DNA of 64,000 nt from Haberlea rhodopensis (taxonomy: Eukaryota > Streptophyta > Magnoliopsida > Lamiales > Gesneriaceae): positions 558,001 through 622,000 of the forward strand of contig CAJQUN010000228.1 in assembly GCA_907163345.1 (NCBI GenBank). Direction: 5' to 3'. Of the stretch, positions 18,506-31,091 are shown piece by piece. The position numbers and the translations under genes are program-made. How positions within the stretch are numbered: position 1 is the stretch's first letter; each line of letters starts with the position of its first letter. The notes beneath the pieces were generated by a model, which saw only the letters and a program-made list of their open reading frames with translations, was not told the origin of the DNA and searched no databases.

Positions 18506-21484
18506 TGTGATGACCAGGGATTATAGGTGTTAATCCCGTAGTGTTAATACTCCCTAAAGTGGTTTTACGTGGCGATTTGGAGTTTAATCGCGATGTTGGG
18601 CCTTCTGGGCTCGTTTAATTGGGTAGTTGGGATCGTTGGATCCAGAGGTTGAGATTGTATTCACATTACGGTGAAAAACCTAAGAGTTGGGTTTTTGATG
18701 TGTCTCAGAATCTCGGGTGCTATGTGAGCACCGGTAGGGGGTTTTGGAGTTAGAGAGAGAAGTTTTGAAAACAGATGATTTTTAAGGAATCATGATGTAT
18801 TTGTGGGGCTATTAATTTTTCGGGGTATTTTTGCTATAAATACCATTTAAACCCAAAATTTTAGAATTTATTTCATTTTCAGCCCCAAATCTTCTTCTCC
18901 TCCCCCGCGCGCGATTTCCCGCTGCCAGCCCCTGCCCGCGCGCAAAAGCGCTTCGGCCGCCGCCGTCCCGCCGCCGATCGGCGCGTCCGACCTACCCACG
19001 GCTTCGTCTCGTCCAGGCGCTCATTTCCCCTCCGGCAATTGAAAGTTTCATCGCGATTTGAGGTCGAATTTTGAGAAAGAGCGGCGATCCCCAATTTCTA
19101 GGGTTCATCGGATTTCGTCCGATTTTGCTTCCGATTTCGTTGGGTAACGTTCCTTACCCCTTTTCCATGCTTATGATGTATTTTCCCTACCTATTGTGAA
19201 TTATTATGTTCGAATTTTGAGGATTGAATTCGAATTTGTGGAGGTTGGTTCGAATTTCATGATATGTGGGGGATTTATGTTCGATTTTGGGGATTGTTGG
19301 CATGAGGATGATAATTCTTGTTAGGATTCGATTTATTCATGCTTAAATGAATTATGATGCTTAAGTGGGATCGAATTAAGATGTTATGGTTCGAATTTCC
19401 CCAATTTCGTAGGGTCTAATTTTCGAATTATTGGGGGTTTTTGGCAAAGGTGATGATTCTTGCCATTGATGGTTTAATTCACATCTTAGGTGTATTATGA
19501 TGCTGGTTGGGTTCGAATTGTGAGTTTAGGGTTCGAATTTTGTAGGATGTTCTTGAACAATTTTCGATATTATCGCATTCGTTTTCCCTCCCTGCATGTA
19601 CCCTGCCCCGGGTCTTTTAAATGATTTATTGTCGTGTGTTGACAATATTTTGAGGGTTATGAATGTGCTTGAGCATGTGTTACATGTTCGTAAATAATTG
19701 TGAATTATTTATCGTTCTAGCACATCGTTCCTCGGGGCATGGAACTCGAGCAAGGTTTGGTTCGGACTTCGAGGATTTAAGGTACGTTTAGCGTACGAGC
19801 ATAGTTTAAATGATGTTTTACAAGTATGATGCATGATTTAAGATATATGATATGTTTTACTATGATGGTATCTGGACTTGGTTACGATATGCTGTTTCAC
19901 ATGGTGGAATGCTCAGTGCCGCTATGAAGCGAGCCAATGATGAGGTGTGGTTGCTACGGAGCAAACACCCATAGTATGACGTTACCTTGAAGTAAGAAAT
20001 GAGAATGTGGTATTTGATTAGATATCTAGGATATCTGTATTTTATTTCCCTATGGGTAATAATAGGAACAGAGACGTAGTTAATCAGAGAAGTGATTAAC
20101 CAGTATCGGAAGTTAAGGAAATCTCAATATGATATCTAGAATTATGATAATTGCTAGATTAAGTAAGATGTTATGAAAAGATGTTATGAAACGATGTTAT
20201 GAAATGATGTTATGAAATGTTGCTAATTATTGCTAGATTAAGTAAGATGTTATGAAAAGATGTTATGAAACGATGTTATGAAATGATGTTATGAAATGTT
20301 GCTAATTATTGCTAAATTAAGTAAGATGTTATGAAAAGATGTTATGAAACGATGTTATGAAATGATGTTATGAAATGTTGCTAATTATTGCTAAATTAAG
20401 TAAGATGTTATGAAAAGATGTTATGAAAAGATGTTATGAAATGATGTTATGAAATGTTGCTAATTATTGCTAAATTAAGTAAGATGTTATGAAAAGATGT
20501 TATGAAAAGATGTTATGAAACGATGTTATGAAACGATGTTATGAAATGATGTTATGAAATGTTACCAATCATTGCCAAATAAAGTAAGATGTTATGAAAG
20601 GTTACTGATTTGAGACTGGCTAGGGTTAACCAATATGATGATTAACTGCATATTCAAGATTTGATGATTTATCTGTTTTGAGAACAGGGTTATTACAGGG
20701 TACGCTATGATGATGATGATACCATCCAGGAAGTATCATATATGTTCCACAATATTTACATTTTCGTAAATTATGTACTATGTCATTATGATTATGAAAT
20801 TGTGGAATTGGTATGCTCACCCCGTTGGGGGCTGTCTCTGTTGGGACAGGTGAACAGGTACATCGATGGCTTTGGAGATGAGCTCGAGCTGTTGATTGGA
20901 TGTACTCCCAGGATTGCGGTACCAGGGCTTGATGGAGCACGGTATCGTATAGAGTACCCATATACCCATGATGGTTTTATACATATTCATGATGCTCGCA
21001 TGTGAGCACGATTATACTTGTATATGGGTTGTATGTAAAGGCATGAGCCTTTCTCTCTTTCATTCTATGTTGCATGCAATTAGAGGTAGAATTGCTAAAT
21101 GATAAGAGAGTCATTGGTGTATTATGTGGGTGTTGAAACCCACCTTTGTCGTCATATGTGTGGTGTCTTCCCTGGCTGGGAATTTACTTGCATTACTGCT
21201 TTCTGCTGAGTATTATGTGTTCCCTGGCCGGGAATTATGTTATATGCTGTGCTCTTTTTTTTGGGATAGCTCTATTTATGGGGAGACTCTGCCCAAATTT
21301 TTATAAAAGTTTACAATGTGAAAAGTGGCACCAAGGGGTTGGTAAAGGGCAAACATATGAGTCAATCATTGACAGGCAATGATTAAGTATCATCAGAGCT
21401 TCCCGATTGACATTTTATAGAAAGCATGTATCACACATAGTGGTTAATACACTAATCAAGGGTTAAGTATACGGGGTCCTTACA
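18506..21484 (+). repeat. Element C 3' LTR
   Basis: 2979 bp, same ends and same internal order as 12242-15207. Differences seen include CTCGG versus CTCAG near 18707, one extra 13-bp array subunit, and GATGAGG versus GATGATG near 20710. It is followed by TSD CTAAT and the resumed Copia A2 pol frame. Confidence 0.95.
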
Positions 21485-21489
21485 CTAAT

Positions 21490-24400
21490 CCTACCAGGAC
21501 CCAAGTAGGATTGGGTACCAATCAGTCTATCGCTTTAATTGCAGGAAACTAGAATGCATCCAGTTCGGAGCTCAGGATGGTTCCTAGACAGCGGATGCTC
21601 TAGACATATGACAGGGAATGCAAGCTTATTGTCTGAACTAGTGGACTCCACTGGACCCAGAATAACGTTTGGAGATAACGCTAAAGGTAGAACCGTAGGT
21701 AAGGGTAAGATTATCTACGGTAACCTCATCATTAAAGATATTCTCTTAGTTGAAAATCTATGCTATAATTTGATTAGCATAAGTCAATTATGTGACAATG
21801 GTCATTCCGTAGAATTCAATCAGCATTCATGCACAATTAAATCTACTGATGGCAATGTATTACTTATAGGAAGAAGGCATGATAACACATATAAAATTGA
21901 TTGGAATCTTAATCAGCCTACTTCCTTTACTTGCTTAGCTGCCCAGAATACTTCCAAAAATTGGCTTTGGCACAAACGGTTGAGTCACTTAAATTTTAAA
22001 ACTATTGCTAGTCTGCGTAAACTTGATCTAGTTGTTGGACTGCCCCAAATTGAGTTCTCAAAGGACAAGATCTGTGCAGCATGCCAACTCGGTAAGCAAA
22101 TCAGATCCTCCTTTAAGAACAAAGGGAGTAAATCTTCTTCTCGGTGCCTAGAGTTGCTGCATATGGATCTGTTTGGTCCTATACCAGTAACAAGTCTAGG
22201 GGGAATGAAGTACACCCTAGTGTTAATAGACGATTACACTCGTTTCACGTGGGTCTTGTTCCTAAGTGGTAAAGATCAGGCTACTCCAAAGCTGATCAAA
22301 TTACTGAAAAGACTCCAAAATGAGAAATCATGTGGGATAGATAGAATTCGCAGTGATAAAGGTACTGAGTTTACCAATCAATCACTCGAATCATATCTAG
22401 ATGACCTTGGTATTAAACACGAATACTCTACAGCTAGAACTCCTCAACAAAACGGAGTTGCTGAGCGTAGGAACCGCACGTTGAAAGAAGCTGCGCGAAC
22501 TATGCTCGCGGAATCAGAAATATCGCAGAGATTTTGGGCAGAAGCTGTCAACACAGCATGTTATACGCAGAACAGATCGATGATTAATAAGCGAGCTAAT
22601 AAAACCCCTTATGAGATCTGGAATGGCAGTAAGCCAAATATTTCTTATTTCCATGTGTTTGGTTGCAAATGTTTTATTCACAACAATGGAAAGACTCATC
22701 TCACCGCCTTTGATGCCAAATCTGATGCTGGAATATTTCTTGGCTATTCTACAGTTAGTAAGGCATTCAGAGTATTTAATAATAGAACTCTTAATGTAGA
22801 AGAATCAGTGCATGTAAAATTTGATGAACCTACTGACTGTACACTATCCGATATACAAATCAACAACTTGAGTAATCGACTGGAAAGCACTTATATTGAC
22901 GAAAATGTTGATGATGAGATTGATTACAGAAGCAGGGCTGACTGCTCCTTAGAACCAGAAATCCCTGAAGCTCAAGCAGAGGAGTCTGCTGGCCAACAAG
23001 CACTGCAGCCAGCCATCAATGAAACAGTGGCATCCACCTCTACTGCAGTTGAAGGAACCAATGAGAAAGATGGGTCTATCAGAATCTCTAACTTACCTAC
23101 TCACATCCAGTCAACTGAAGAACTCAACCCACTAGGACCTTCGCTCCGGTGGAAGAAGGATCATCCACCCGAGCAGGTCATCGGTAACCCTCTTGCTCCT
23201 CTACGCACCAGAGGACAAATGATTAACGAATTTCTTCATGCTGCATTCATATCTCATATAGAACCTAAGAAGATTGATGAAGCTATATTAGACCCAAGTT
23301 GGGTAGAAGCAATGCAGGAAGAACTAAACCAGTTTGAGCGAAACAGAGTATGGTATCTAGTACCACGACCACAGCATCACACTGTAATTGGCACCAAATG
23401 GGTATTTAGAAATAAATTAGACGAAAACGGAACAGTAATTAGAAATAAAGCAAGATTAGTTGCACAGGCTATAGACAGGAAGAAGGCATTGATTTCGATG
23501 AAACCTTTGCCCCTGTAGCACGACTAGAAGCAATTCACATATTTCTTGCATTTGCTGCATTTAAAGACTTTAAAGTCTATCAGATGGATGTTAAGAGTGC
23601 ATTTCTTAACGGCAAACTCCAGGAAGAAGTTTATGTTGAACAACCTCCTGGATTTGAAAACCATCAGCAGCCATCTCATGTTTTCCGTCTGAATAAAGCT
23701 CTGTATGGTCTAAAGCAAGCTCCCCGTGCCTGGTATGAAACTTTATCAAAATATTTGACAGAGCACAACTTTGTTATTGGCACGGTGGACAAGACCCTTT
23801 TTAAATTTACAAAGGGAGATCATACGTTGCTAGTTCAAATATATGTTGATGATATTATCTTCGGGAGTACTAACCCAAAACTGTGCGAAAGATTTTCTAA
23901 AATCATGCAGGAACAATTCGAGATGAGCATGATGGGAGAGTTATCATTTTTCTTAGGATTGCAAGTCAAGCAATCTAGTGAAGGAATTCTGATAAATCAG
24001 TCCAAGTACACTAAAGAGCTACTGAAGAAATATGGAATGAGTACCAGCTCAGCTGCTGCTACACCAATGAGCTCATCCGCCAAACTCGACTTGGATAATT
24101 CAGGAATACCAGTCGAAGTTACAATGTATCGAGGCATGATCGGATCTTTACTATACTTGACAGCCAGCCGACCCGATATTATGTTTGCAGTATGTATGTG
24201 CGCCCGGTTTCAAGCAAATCCCAAGCAGTCGCACTTCACTGCTGTCAAGAGGATCCTAAAATACTTAAAAGGAACCGAGAATGTTGGTCTATGGTATCCA
24301 AGAGACTCAACTTTTAATCTCATTGGATACTCAGATGCTGACTATGCTGGATGTAAAATTGACAGGAAAAGCACCAGTGGATATTGTCAATTTCTTGGTG

Positions 24401-24789
24401 ATCGGTTAATATCATGGGGATGCAAGAAACAGACATCCATCGCAACCTCCACTGCAGAGGCAGAGTACCTTGCTGCTGGAAGCTGCTGTGCCCAACTGCT
24501 CTGGATTCAGCAACAACTCAGAGACTATGGAATTGAGTCCACAGAGGCTCCTATTTTCTGTGACAATACGTCTGCCATTGCCATTACATACAATCCAGTT
24601 CTTCATACTCGTACTAAACATATTGACATTCGTCATCATTTCATCAGAGATCATGTTATGAAGAAGGAAATACGGCTGGAGTACATTTCCACAGAACAAC
24701 AGGCAGCAGACATCTTCACAAAACCCCTACCGGACGCTAAGTTTTCTTACTTTCGAAATATTCTTGGTTTAATTGAAATTACTTCTTGA
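21490..24789 (+). pseudogene. pol: Copia A2 pol: protease, integrase, RT, RNase H (broken)
   Basis: After the TSD the gag frame continues but meets TAG near 21503 and TAA near 21537. Then come the protease motif SSGWFLDSGCSRHMTG, GAG-pre-integrase (WHKRLSH...CAAC), integrase core (HMDLFGP, RSDKGTEF, NGVAERRNRT) and RT. One base is missing near 23470, so the frame ends at 23518 and resumes before 23584. RT motif A is intact (QMDVKSAFLNG) and YVDD is at 23842-23853. RNase H shows GYSDADYAG, TAEAEYLAA and CDNTSAI. The frame ends at 24789. With only two stops and two shifts in all, this is a young pseudogene. Confidence 0.94.
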
Positions 24790-26351
24790 TTATTTTGTTT
24801 GGGTAATGGATTTAGGGGGAATTTGTTAGTTTAATTGCATTTATTTAGGGGGAATTTCTGTTTTAATTTTATCATGGTTATTTAAGCTAAGCTGGTAATA
24901 CAATGGTCAACTGCAGTGGGGGTATTCGTACCAGTAGGACTCTGCATCCAGTAGATGTTTTCCTACCAGTCGAACCCCACATACCAGTTGATGTTACCAA
25001 ATATGCTTTGACAAAAATAACCCTCGATACTAATTAACCTAATGAACGTCGGAATTCAAAATTACTTTTGTGTAAAAATAAATTATTTCACTCCCGCCTA
25101 AATCCTGTCCTTTTATTTTTGGTTAAAATCTTTTTAATCGTTAGATGATTGCCACGTATACATGTGTCCGCTCATCTACAGTACGACGTTACATATACTT
25201 CCTTTTTCACCGCCTTTAGTTTTCTCTTCTCTTCATCTTCTCCAAACATCTTACTGCAACAATCGTTTCTTTCAGAAAATTTCCTTTAACAGATTGCTGC
25301 TGCTCCTTCACCTCAATCATTCAAAATGTCGAAGACTGTTCAACCGAGTTTTATCACAAATGCTTGTTTATTTACTTTAATTGCATATCTTTAAAACGCC
25401 TTTCAAATATTTAATCGGTTATAGAGCGGGTTATGTCGAGTGTCTTCCGCTCGGTTTTGTAACCGAACTCGATATAATCTCTCGGTGCAATTATTTCAAG
25501 AACACGAGCTATTGAAGCTCAAGTTGGTTGAACTCGGGTGTGGAATGGCAACCCACCCCCGTAATTGACTGTCTCTCTGTGTTAAATTGACTGTCTCTCT
25601 GTATTCACTATTTAACATAAATGCATTCACATTTATTGCTACCTTGTCTTTCCTATAAATAGAGGTTCTTGTTTGATCACATAACACACATCCACTCATC
25701 CTGCTTACTTTTAAGTTATTTCTCATTCCCTGGTTCTCTGTTAGATCCTTTCCCGCTTCATGGGTTTATTACTTATCTAAATCAACCCCTCATGGGTTGA
25801 TTACTTATCTAACCCAGCTCTGATAAGCTTCAGCGCTTTGATCCTGTTCTGGTGCTCCTCATCAGTCAGGAACTACTAACAGCAGATGCCTGGGTGCTGA
25901 TGACAAAAAGGGGGAAGACAGAGATAGAGTATTCTCGACAGAGATAGAATATTTTTATTAGGCGATTCCATAAAAACTAAAGGAGCTGCCTGATGAATAT
26001 TCATATGACTCTTCCTCTTCCCGACCTTCTCTCTGAAACAAGGTGGATCGAGCTCTTCCTCTCCGCAACTAGGTGGATCGAAGCCTTCCGGTCTACTTTG
26101 TTTATTTAAAGAGAAATTTGTCATGTAAAACTAGACTTGTCTTAGATTCTATTCAAAGTGTAAGAATTCATCTTATATAAAGATGAATTTATCTCTCAAT
26201 TGTCCAGTTTGATTACAACTTGTAATCTGCTTATATTTAATGAAAATTTCTTTTCCATGATGTCTTCAAGTATTTTCAGGACTCTTATCTTATTTACTCT
26301 AGTAGGAAATCGATTACTGCTTAGTTTTGTCATCACCAAAAAGGGGGAAAT
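24790..26351 (+). other. Copia A2 3' internal region with polypurine tract
   Basis: 1.56 kb between RNase H and the 3' LTR, the position where SIRE elements can carry an env-like frame. No frame above 82 codons is seen, so no such gene is supported. It has two GGGGGAATTTG tracts near 24820 and 24850, direct repeats of GACTGTCTCTCTG (about 25568 and 25590) and of GGGTTGATTACTTATCTAA (about 25793), and a TATA box at 25654. The working polypurine tract AAAAAGGGGGAAAT is 26338-26351. Confidence 0.8.
25654..25661 (+). promoter_or_regulatory. TATA-like box in Copia A2 3' internal region
   Basis: TATAAATA in CCTATAAATAGAGGTTC, followed about 25-35 bases later by pyrimidine-rich ATCCACTCATCC, as in plant core promoters. 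No coding frame follows. It could be a relic promoter of a lost gene or chance in AT-rich DNA. Confidence 0.35.
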
Positions 26352-27808
26352 TGTTGGGAAAACGATTTCTAAGTTTTGGTGATTACAAACACCTACTGGA
26401 TGCTAAAGATCAACCGGATGCTAAAGACCTACCGGGTGAATACACCTACCGGATATTAAAGTCTCACCGGGTAAAGACATCAACTGGATAGTCATCAACC
26501 GGATGAAGACATCAACTGGATAGTCATCAACCGGATGAAGACATCAACTGGATAGTCATCAACCGGATGAAGACATCAACTGGATAGTCATCAACCGGAT
26601 GAAGACATCAACTGGATAGTCATCAACCGGATGAAGTCATCAACCGGATGAAGACATCAACTGGATAGATACCAACCGGACAAGCTATCAACTGATAAAG
26701 ACACTAACCGGATGAAGTCATCAACTGGTATGAAGTCATCAACCGGATGAAGACATCAACTGGATAAAGTTATCAACTGATAAAGACACTAACCGGATGA
26801 AGTCATCAACTGGTATGAAGTCATCAACCGGATGAAGACATCAACTGGATAAAGTTATCAACTGGTAAAGACATCAACCGGATGAAGACATCAACCGGGT
26901 GAAGACATAAACTGGATAACTATCAACTGCAAAGTCTCTCACTGAACAAGGACATCAACTGGTCTTAAGAGGATGAACGACCAGTTGAACAAAGAAACCA
27001 GCAGAAGTCTAAGCAACAAGACAAAGTAAGTACAACATTCTCTGACAAAGGTACAACAGAGCGGCGCACCCTGCTATATCTCCGCCACCATTACCGTCAG
27101 AGTGAAAAGAGCCGTTGTTTTCCAAAATAGGAAAGAAGACAACAGGTATTTGGAAAGCTAATCCATTCCATATACAAAAAGGCTACCGTTGGACAACCAA
27201 ACCTATAAATACGTCCAAGCAGAGAATGAAGAAGTGCTGAGCAACTTTCAAACTAAGAGAAATACTTCAAAGCAAGAAAGCTATACGACTGATATTTCAA
27301 ACGTTCAGCAAAGAGCAGACAAACCGCAAAACTGAATCTGTGACAAATTATTTTCAATTGAAGTCTGTTGCTTAGAAACTCTCAAAGCTAGAAAGTTTTA
27401 TTCTGTAGAGAGTGTTGTAAAATCACTTGTATCCAAAAGATAAGAAGAGTGTGATTGCTAGGAGTTTAGGCCAAGTGTGTTAGTGCCTAAGGAGGTTGTA
27501 TACTGTAAAGTGTAAACCAAGTCTTCTAGTGAATCCTTCCTGCAAAGGAAGAAGGGGAGACGTAGAAGCGTTGTGCTTCGAACTTCCAGAAACAACTCTC
27601 GTATTATTCGTTTATTGCTTTATTACTTCAGTTTTATTCCTCACAAGTTTTGTAGACGTCTTCCGCACTATAATAAGTGTCTACTGACTTGCCTGTTATT
27701 GAGAAGCAACTGTAACACTTAACAGTTTACAGTTAACCAGAAAAGAAATCAAAATTATATCTAGTGTTTATTCAACCCCCCCTTCTAAACACTACCCCGA
27801 TCCCAACA
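26352..27808 (+). repeat. Copia A2 3' LTR
   Basis: 1457 bp, same ends as the 5' LTR. It has five instead of four 32-bp units in the CAACYGGAT array and a slightly longer stretch near 26880. The TATA box is 27204-27211. TSD GACGT follows at 27809-27813. Confidence 0.95.
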
Positions 27809-27813
27809 GACGT

Positions 27814-27961
27814 GGAGCTGCACCGTGGAATCTGCTCAAACACGCTACAAGGGTGGGACCTTCGTATATCCTTTATCCGATATGATAACCTTAGTATAGA
27901 TCCGCGGTTTAGTAATCCTAATTTTATTCCGCTGTGTTGTATGCTCTAAGGATTACTTACA
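27814..27961 (+). repeat. Copia B 3' LTR, right part
   Basis: 148 bp continuing from 8821 after the TSD. The end AAGGATTACTTACA matches the last bases of the 5' LTR at 1668-1681. The expected TSD of Copia B starts CTTTG at 27962; its partner lies beyond the left edge. Confidence 0.88.
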
Positions 27962-28734
27962 CTTTGCCCCTTAGGCTCAAGAAGTGACCCCCATACATGT
28001 AGCACTTTGTCCATTGGACTCAAGAGGTGACTCACATCCCATACAATCTCATCGATACCCCAATATATCAAATCAAATCTTAATACATGTGTATAATTCA
28101 CATATAGCTGCATTCTCATAATCATATCGCAACCATACCGATAATTGCATCGTCTGTTGTCACATGTCAACAGTACAATACTATCCACCATTTCCTATCC
28201 TCGGACAGCATATCCCATTTCTTATTCTCCGATTCTTCTACAAAATCAGATTTCTTAGCATTGCATACATATATAACATGTGCACGATCTCAATAAGATT
28301 CATTTACTATTTCATTAGCAACAACATTAAGCACGATCATCACTGAGTCCTATCAGTATAGTATATCATTTGTTGCTCATTTAACAACACAATATTGCTA
28401 CCACAAACATCAAATCAATGATATACTATTCATTAAGTTACCGGCTTTATTACCCCTCAACAACACCACCTTCGGTGCGTATGTTCATTGACATCATTGG
28501 TTATTGCTCAATATCACATTCAACGTATTACATACAATCCTCGCAACCACGATGGTTAACAATAACACAAATTTTTATTCATGATCTCATATCATACTAT
28601 GCACATAAACATATATATGTCATATCACGATGACACAAAATCGTGATCTTGCAACTACGTGCTATTAAATTCCCTCAATACATTCTAGGTCATTAAACAG
28701 CCCAAAGAGCTAACAACTGCTATGATATCACTAA
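27962..28734 (-). mobile_element. Element M: internal region next to its 5' LTR
   Basis: On the minus strand the sequence after the LTR end reads TTAGTGATATCATAGCAG, a decayed form of the TTAGTGGTATCAGAGCAG primer-binding site of element C. This marks 27962-28734 as the beginning of M's internal region, cut by Copia B; the rest lies outside the window. No coding sequence was recognised. Confidence 0.65.
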
Positions 28735-30884
28735 TGTAAGGACCCCAACTTCTAATCTCGTGGTTAGTGCATTTAACTCATCATTCAGTGCATACACTTT
28801 TAGCATTTGGGAATTCTGCTTTACATGCTTCGTAATTATGGCATGACTTCCATAAAATTTCTCCAAATTCGTCATAATCGACTCCCAACACAATTCAATT
28901 CACATAGTTTTACACTCTATATGCACTAACGTGTTCTCAATTCATTATGCAATTTGTTCTCAATTAAATTGCATGCCACATTCAAATGAAAAGAGAAGTC
29001 TCAAACATTTATACAAACCATATACACATGTCAAAATGCTCACAGACGAGTTGAACAAATAGTTGTATATCTATTTGTATAAAAGACTTTACTCTATACC
29101 AACACTGGTACCTTGCTCTCAAGAGCATCCTCATCCACCAGTTTGGACTTCTTTCCCGAAATCCATGTCGTACATGTTGTACATATTTCAACAGCAACAA
29201 CCCACACATGGGTGAGCACACCAAAACATAATCCCAATATCATTGAATACACAATTTATAATTTACAATATAATGTTGTAATTTATGTAAATACTCCATG
29301 AGTATACCACAACCATGTGACAAGTCCCATATTGTTCATGTTATCACGATATCTAGAATCGTCAACTCCAAAATCAATTAAATCATCAACAATGATTTAC
29401 TATACTCACATTCAAATTCATTAATTCTATGATAATGAGCAATTTATCACCACAATAATTTACTGAAATCGCTTATATTTCAATTATCAATTTATCACAC
29501 AAATCTCCTCATATTACATTGTCCTCATATCACATCGATCGCTCAATAACGGCAGCACCATTACCCATCGCACGCTCAATAGCGGCGGCACCATTACCAG
29601 TCGCACTGTCAATAGGGGTGGCATCATAAACCATTACCAGCGCGCGCTCAATAGCGGCATCACAATAGTTCATCATGCACCATAATATTATCGTAATTAT
29701 ATCGCAACTCATTTTTTACAAACCCATATCAATATCTCAAGAATAACTCTCATAACTATGCCATACACATCATAATTCGTCATGCGTCATATCATGACCA
29801 CTCACATTTACTGTACTCCTTATACTACTCAAACCTTCCCATTTTATTTTATGTTCACTTGAGTCATCAATTAACTCGATCGAGTAGTACATATCTTTCG
29901 AAGGTTCAATTCATGCTATCTTATTTCATTGTTCAAGTTCTCCTTAGAATTTCATAATTATCATAAAATCAATTGTAAAACACCACATCTCAAAATTCCA
30001 AGAAAATAACAAAGTTCAAAAGTCTACAGCTCACGATCGTTCGGCAACAGCTCACGATCGATCGCGAGACTCAAACGATTTTCAACTTTTTGGCCTCCCG
30101 CGATCGCCCATCATGCCGCGATCGATCGCGGAAAGTTTCCATCGCCCAGCTCGGGCACGCGTTCACGCGATCGATTGGCCAACGCCTTGCCATCTCTCGC
30201 GAGGCTCTAGTTCTACGAGAAACTGCCATTTTCGAGCACCAATCCTCAATACCAACACCAACACTTCAATAAACTCCAATCAAACAATAGACAAACAACA
30301 TAGGACCATTTACAAGTAATTTCACATACTTTCCTAACAATACAAGAATCATACTCAGTTCCCCAAATACTAGTTCACCCTTCTCCAAAAGTTTACCAAC
30401 ACAATAGTACACAAAACAAAAACCAAGGAAAGAATAAAGGTGAGCTTACCATCATCATCTCACACCAAGAATCAAACTTGAGCAATTTCTCCCTTGGGGG
30501 AAAGGGAAGAAACGATAGAGATGGAGATGAGGGGGAGGGGTTTTGTGTGAGTTTGAAGAGTAGTAGAGGATGATAAAATAATTATCATCCTTGCAAGTTA
30601 GTCCCTCTACTACAATTCACATCATAATTTAGCCCCAAAACAATTGTCACCAATCACTTATTATTCATCTTCCCTAAATCATTTTCATGAAGATTGTAAT
30701 CATTGTAAAATAATTCATCTCAACCATTTAGGAATCCAACAATTTATGACACCATCATAGAATTCAACTAAGCTCGATTTATCTCAAAATCGAGTCCGAA
30801 TGCACAATGGTGCTTATACAACTTATCTTTCAATTATCACATTAAACTCAATTTAATGAAGATAATTAACTTCTAGGCATCACA
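28735..30884 (-). repeat. Element M 5' LTR
   Basis: On the minus strand it starts TGTGATGCCTAGAAG at 30884 and ends GGGGTCCTTACA at 28735, 2150 bp, with the C-family 3' end. The flanks ACTAA and GAAGT differ, so it is not a solo LTR. It contains CGATCGATCG sites (30030-30172), AATAGCGGC/CGCTC repeats (about 29535-29660) and a CCCA/TGGG hairpin near 29190 where C has its double hairpin. It is more decayed than the others. Confidence 0.75.
30030..30172 (-). repeat. Decayed CGATCGATCG cluster in element M LTR
   Basis: Two perfect decamers (ACGATCGATCGCGAG and GCGATCGATCGCGG) plus broken forms such as CGATCGTTCG, GCGATCGCCC and GCGATCGATTGG. It sits at the same LTR position as the arrays of L, F, G, K1 and K2. 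Confidence 0.8.
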
Positions 30885-31091
30885 GAAGTTACTCCAGAAA
30901 CATTGTTGTTACTCAAAAAGGAATTAAAGGACGAGGTGCCACAACATGAAACTACCCTCGAAGAGCAAATCACTCTAGATAATGTAACAAGGAAGATTCA
31001 GAGAAACTACAACGAGGATCCCCTTAGCATGGTGGAACAAGAATGAGCTCAAAGCTACTTTGAAGGTGAAAGACGGAAAAGAGAATGAGTT
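30885..31091 (+). pseudogene. Endogenous pararetrovirus-like fragment, part 1
   Basis: A short stretch encoding EVTPETLLLLKKELKDE and onward, with at least one frame change, resembling the protein just upstream of reverse transcriptase in plant Caulimoviridae. It ends at the TSD of element E (GAGTT 31087-31091), and the reading frame carries on directly in part 2 after E. The left side is cut by element M. It is a broken, non-functional relic. Confidence 0.65.

Larger units (their letters stand above)
12242..21484 (+). mobile_element. Element C: recently inserted non-coding Gypsy-like LTR element
   Basis: TSD CTAAT lies at 12237-12241 and 21485-21489. LTRs are 12242-15207 (2966 bp) and 18506-21484 (2979 bp); the 13-bp difference is one extra GATGTTATGAAAC unit, with only scattered other changes. 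The 3.3-kb internal region has a PBS, a polypurine tract and the TTTCGAGGACGAAATTC string typical of the pol 3' end in plant chromovirus-type Gypsy elements, but no recognisable gag or pol. It fits a large retrotransposon derivative (LARD) moved by proteins from another element. Confidence 0.92.
8822..27808 (+). mobile_element. Copia A2: full-length SIRE-like Copia, interrupted by element C
   Basis: Flanked by TSD GACGT, with LTRs 8822-10236 (1415 bp) and 26352-27808 (1457 bp). Without element C and its extra TSD copy it is about 9.7 kb. The LTR length difference is almost wholly one extra 32-bp repeat unit plus one short indel in the array, so insertion was recent. RT sequence (ARLEAI, QMDVKSAFLNGKLQEEVYV), the CAAAAAGGGGGAAATTG tract and a 1.5-kb region after RNase H fit the SIRE/Maximus lineage. 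Two frameshifts and two stops show this copy is already defective. Confidence 0.92.
1668..27961 (+). mobile_element. Copia B: old Ty1/Copia element, interrupted by Copia A2
   Basis: The left end keeps only the last 14 bases of the 5' LTR (AAGGATTACTTACA, 1668-1681), and the same bases end the 3' LTR at 27948-27961. Between them lie a PBS, long leader, gag, pol, polypurine tract and a 3' LTR split by Copia A2 (8822-27808). Removing A2 with one TSD copy (GACGT) gives a 3' LTR of about 1484 bp. At least four reading-frame breaks and an altered RT catalytic residue make it defective and old. LTR start TGTTGGGATATGCC and the coding sequence place it in Copia; I do not assign a lineage. Confidence 0.9.

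Noticed and set aside
28735..30884. Solo LTR interpretation for element M
   Set aside because: The flanks ACTAA and GAAGT do not match, and a decayed primer-binding site adjoins the left side, so this is the 5' LTR of an element whose interior extends left.
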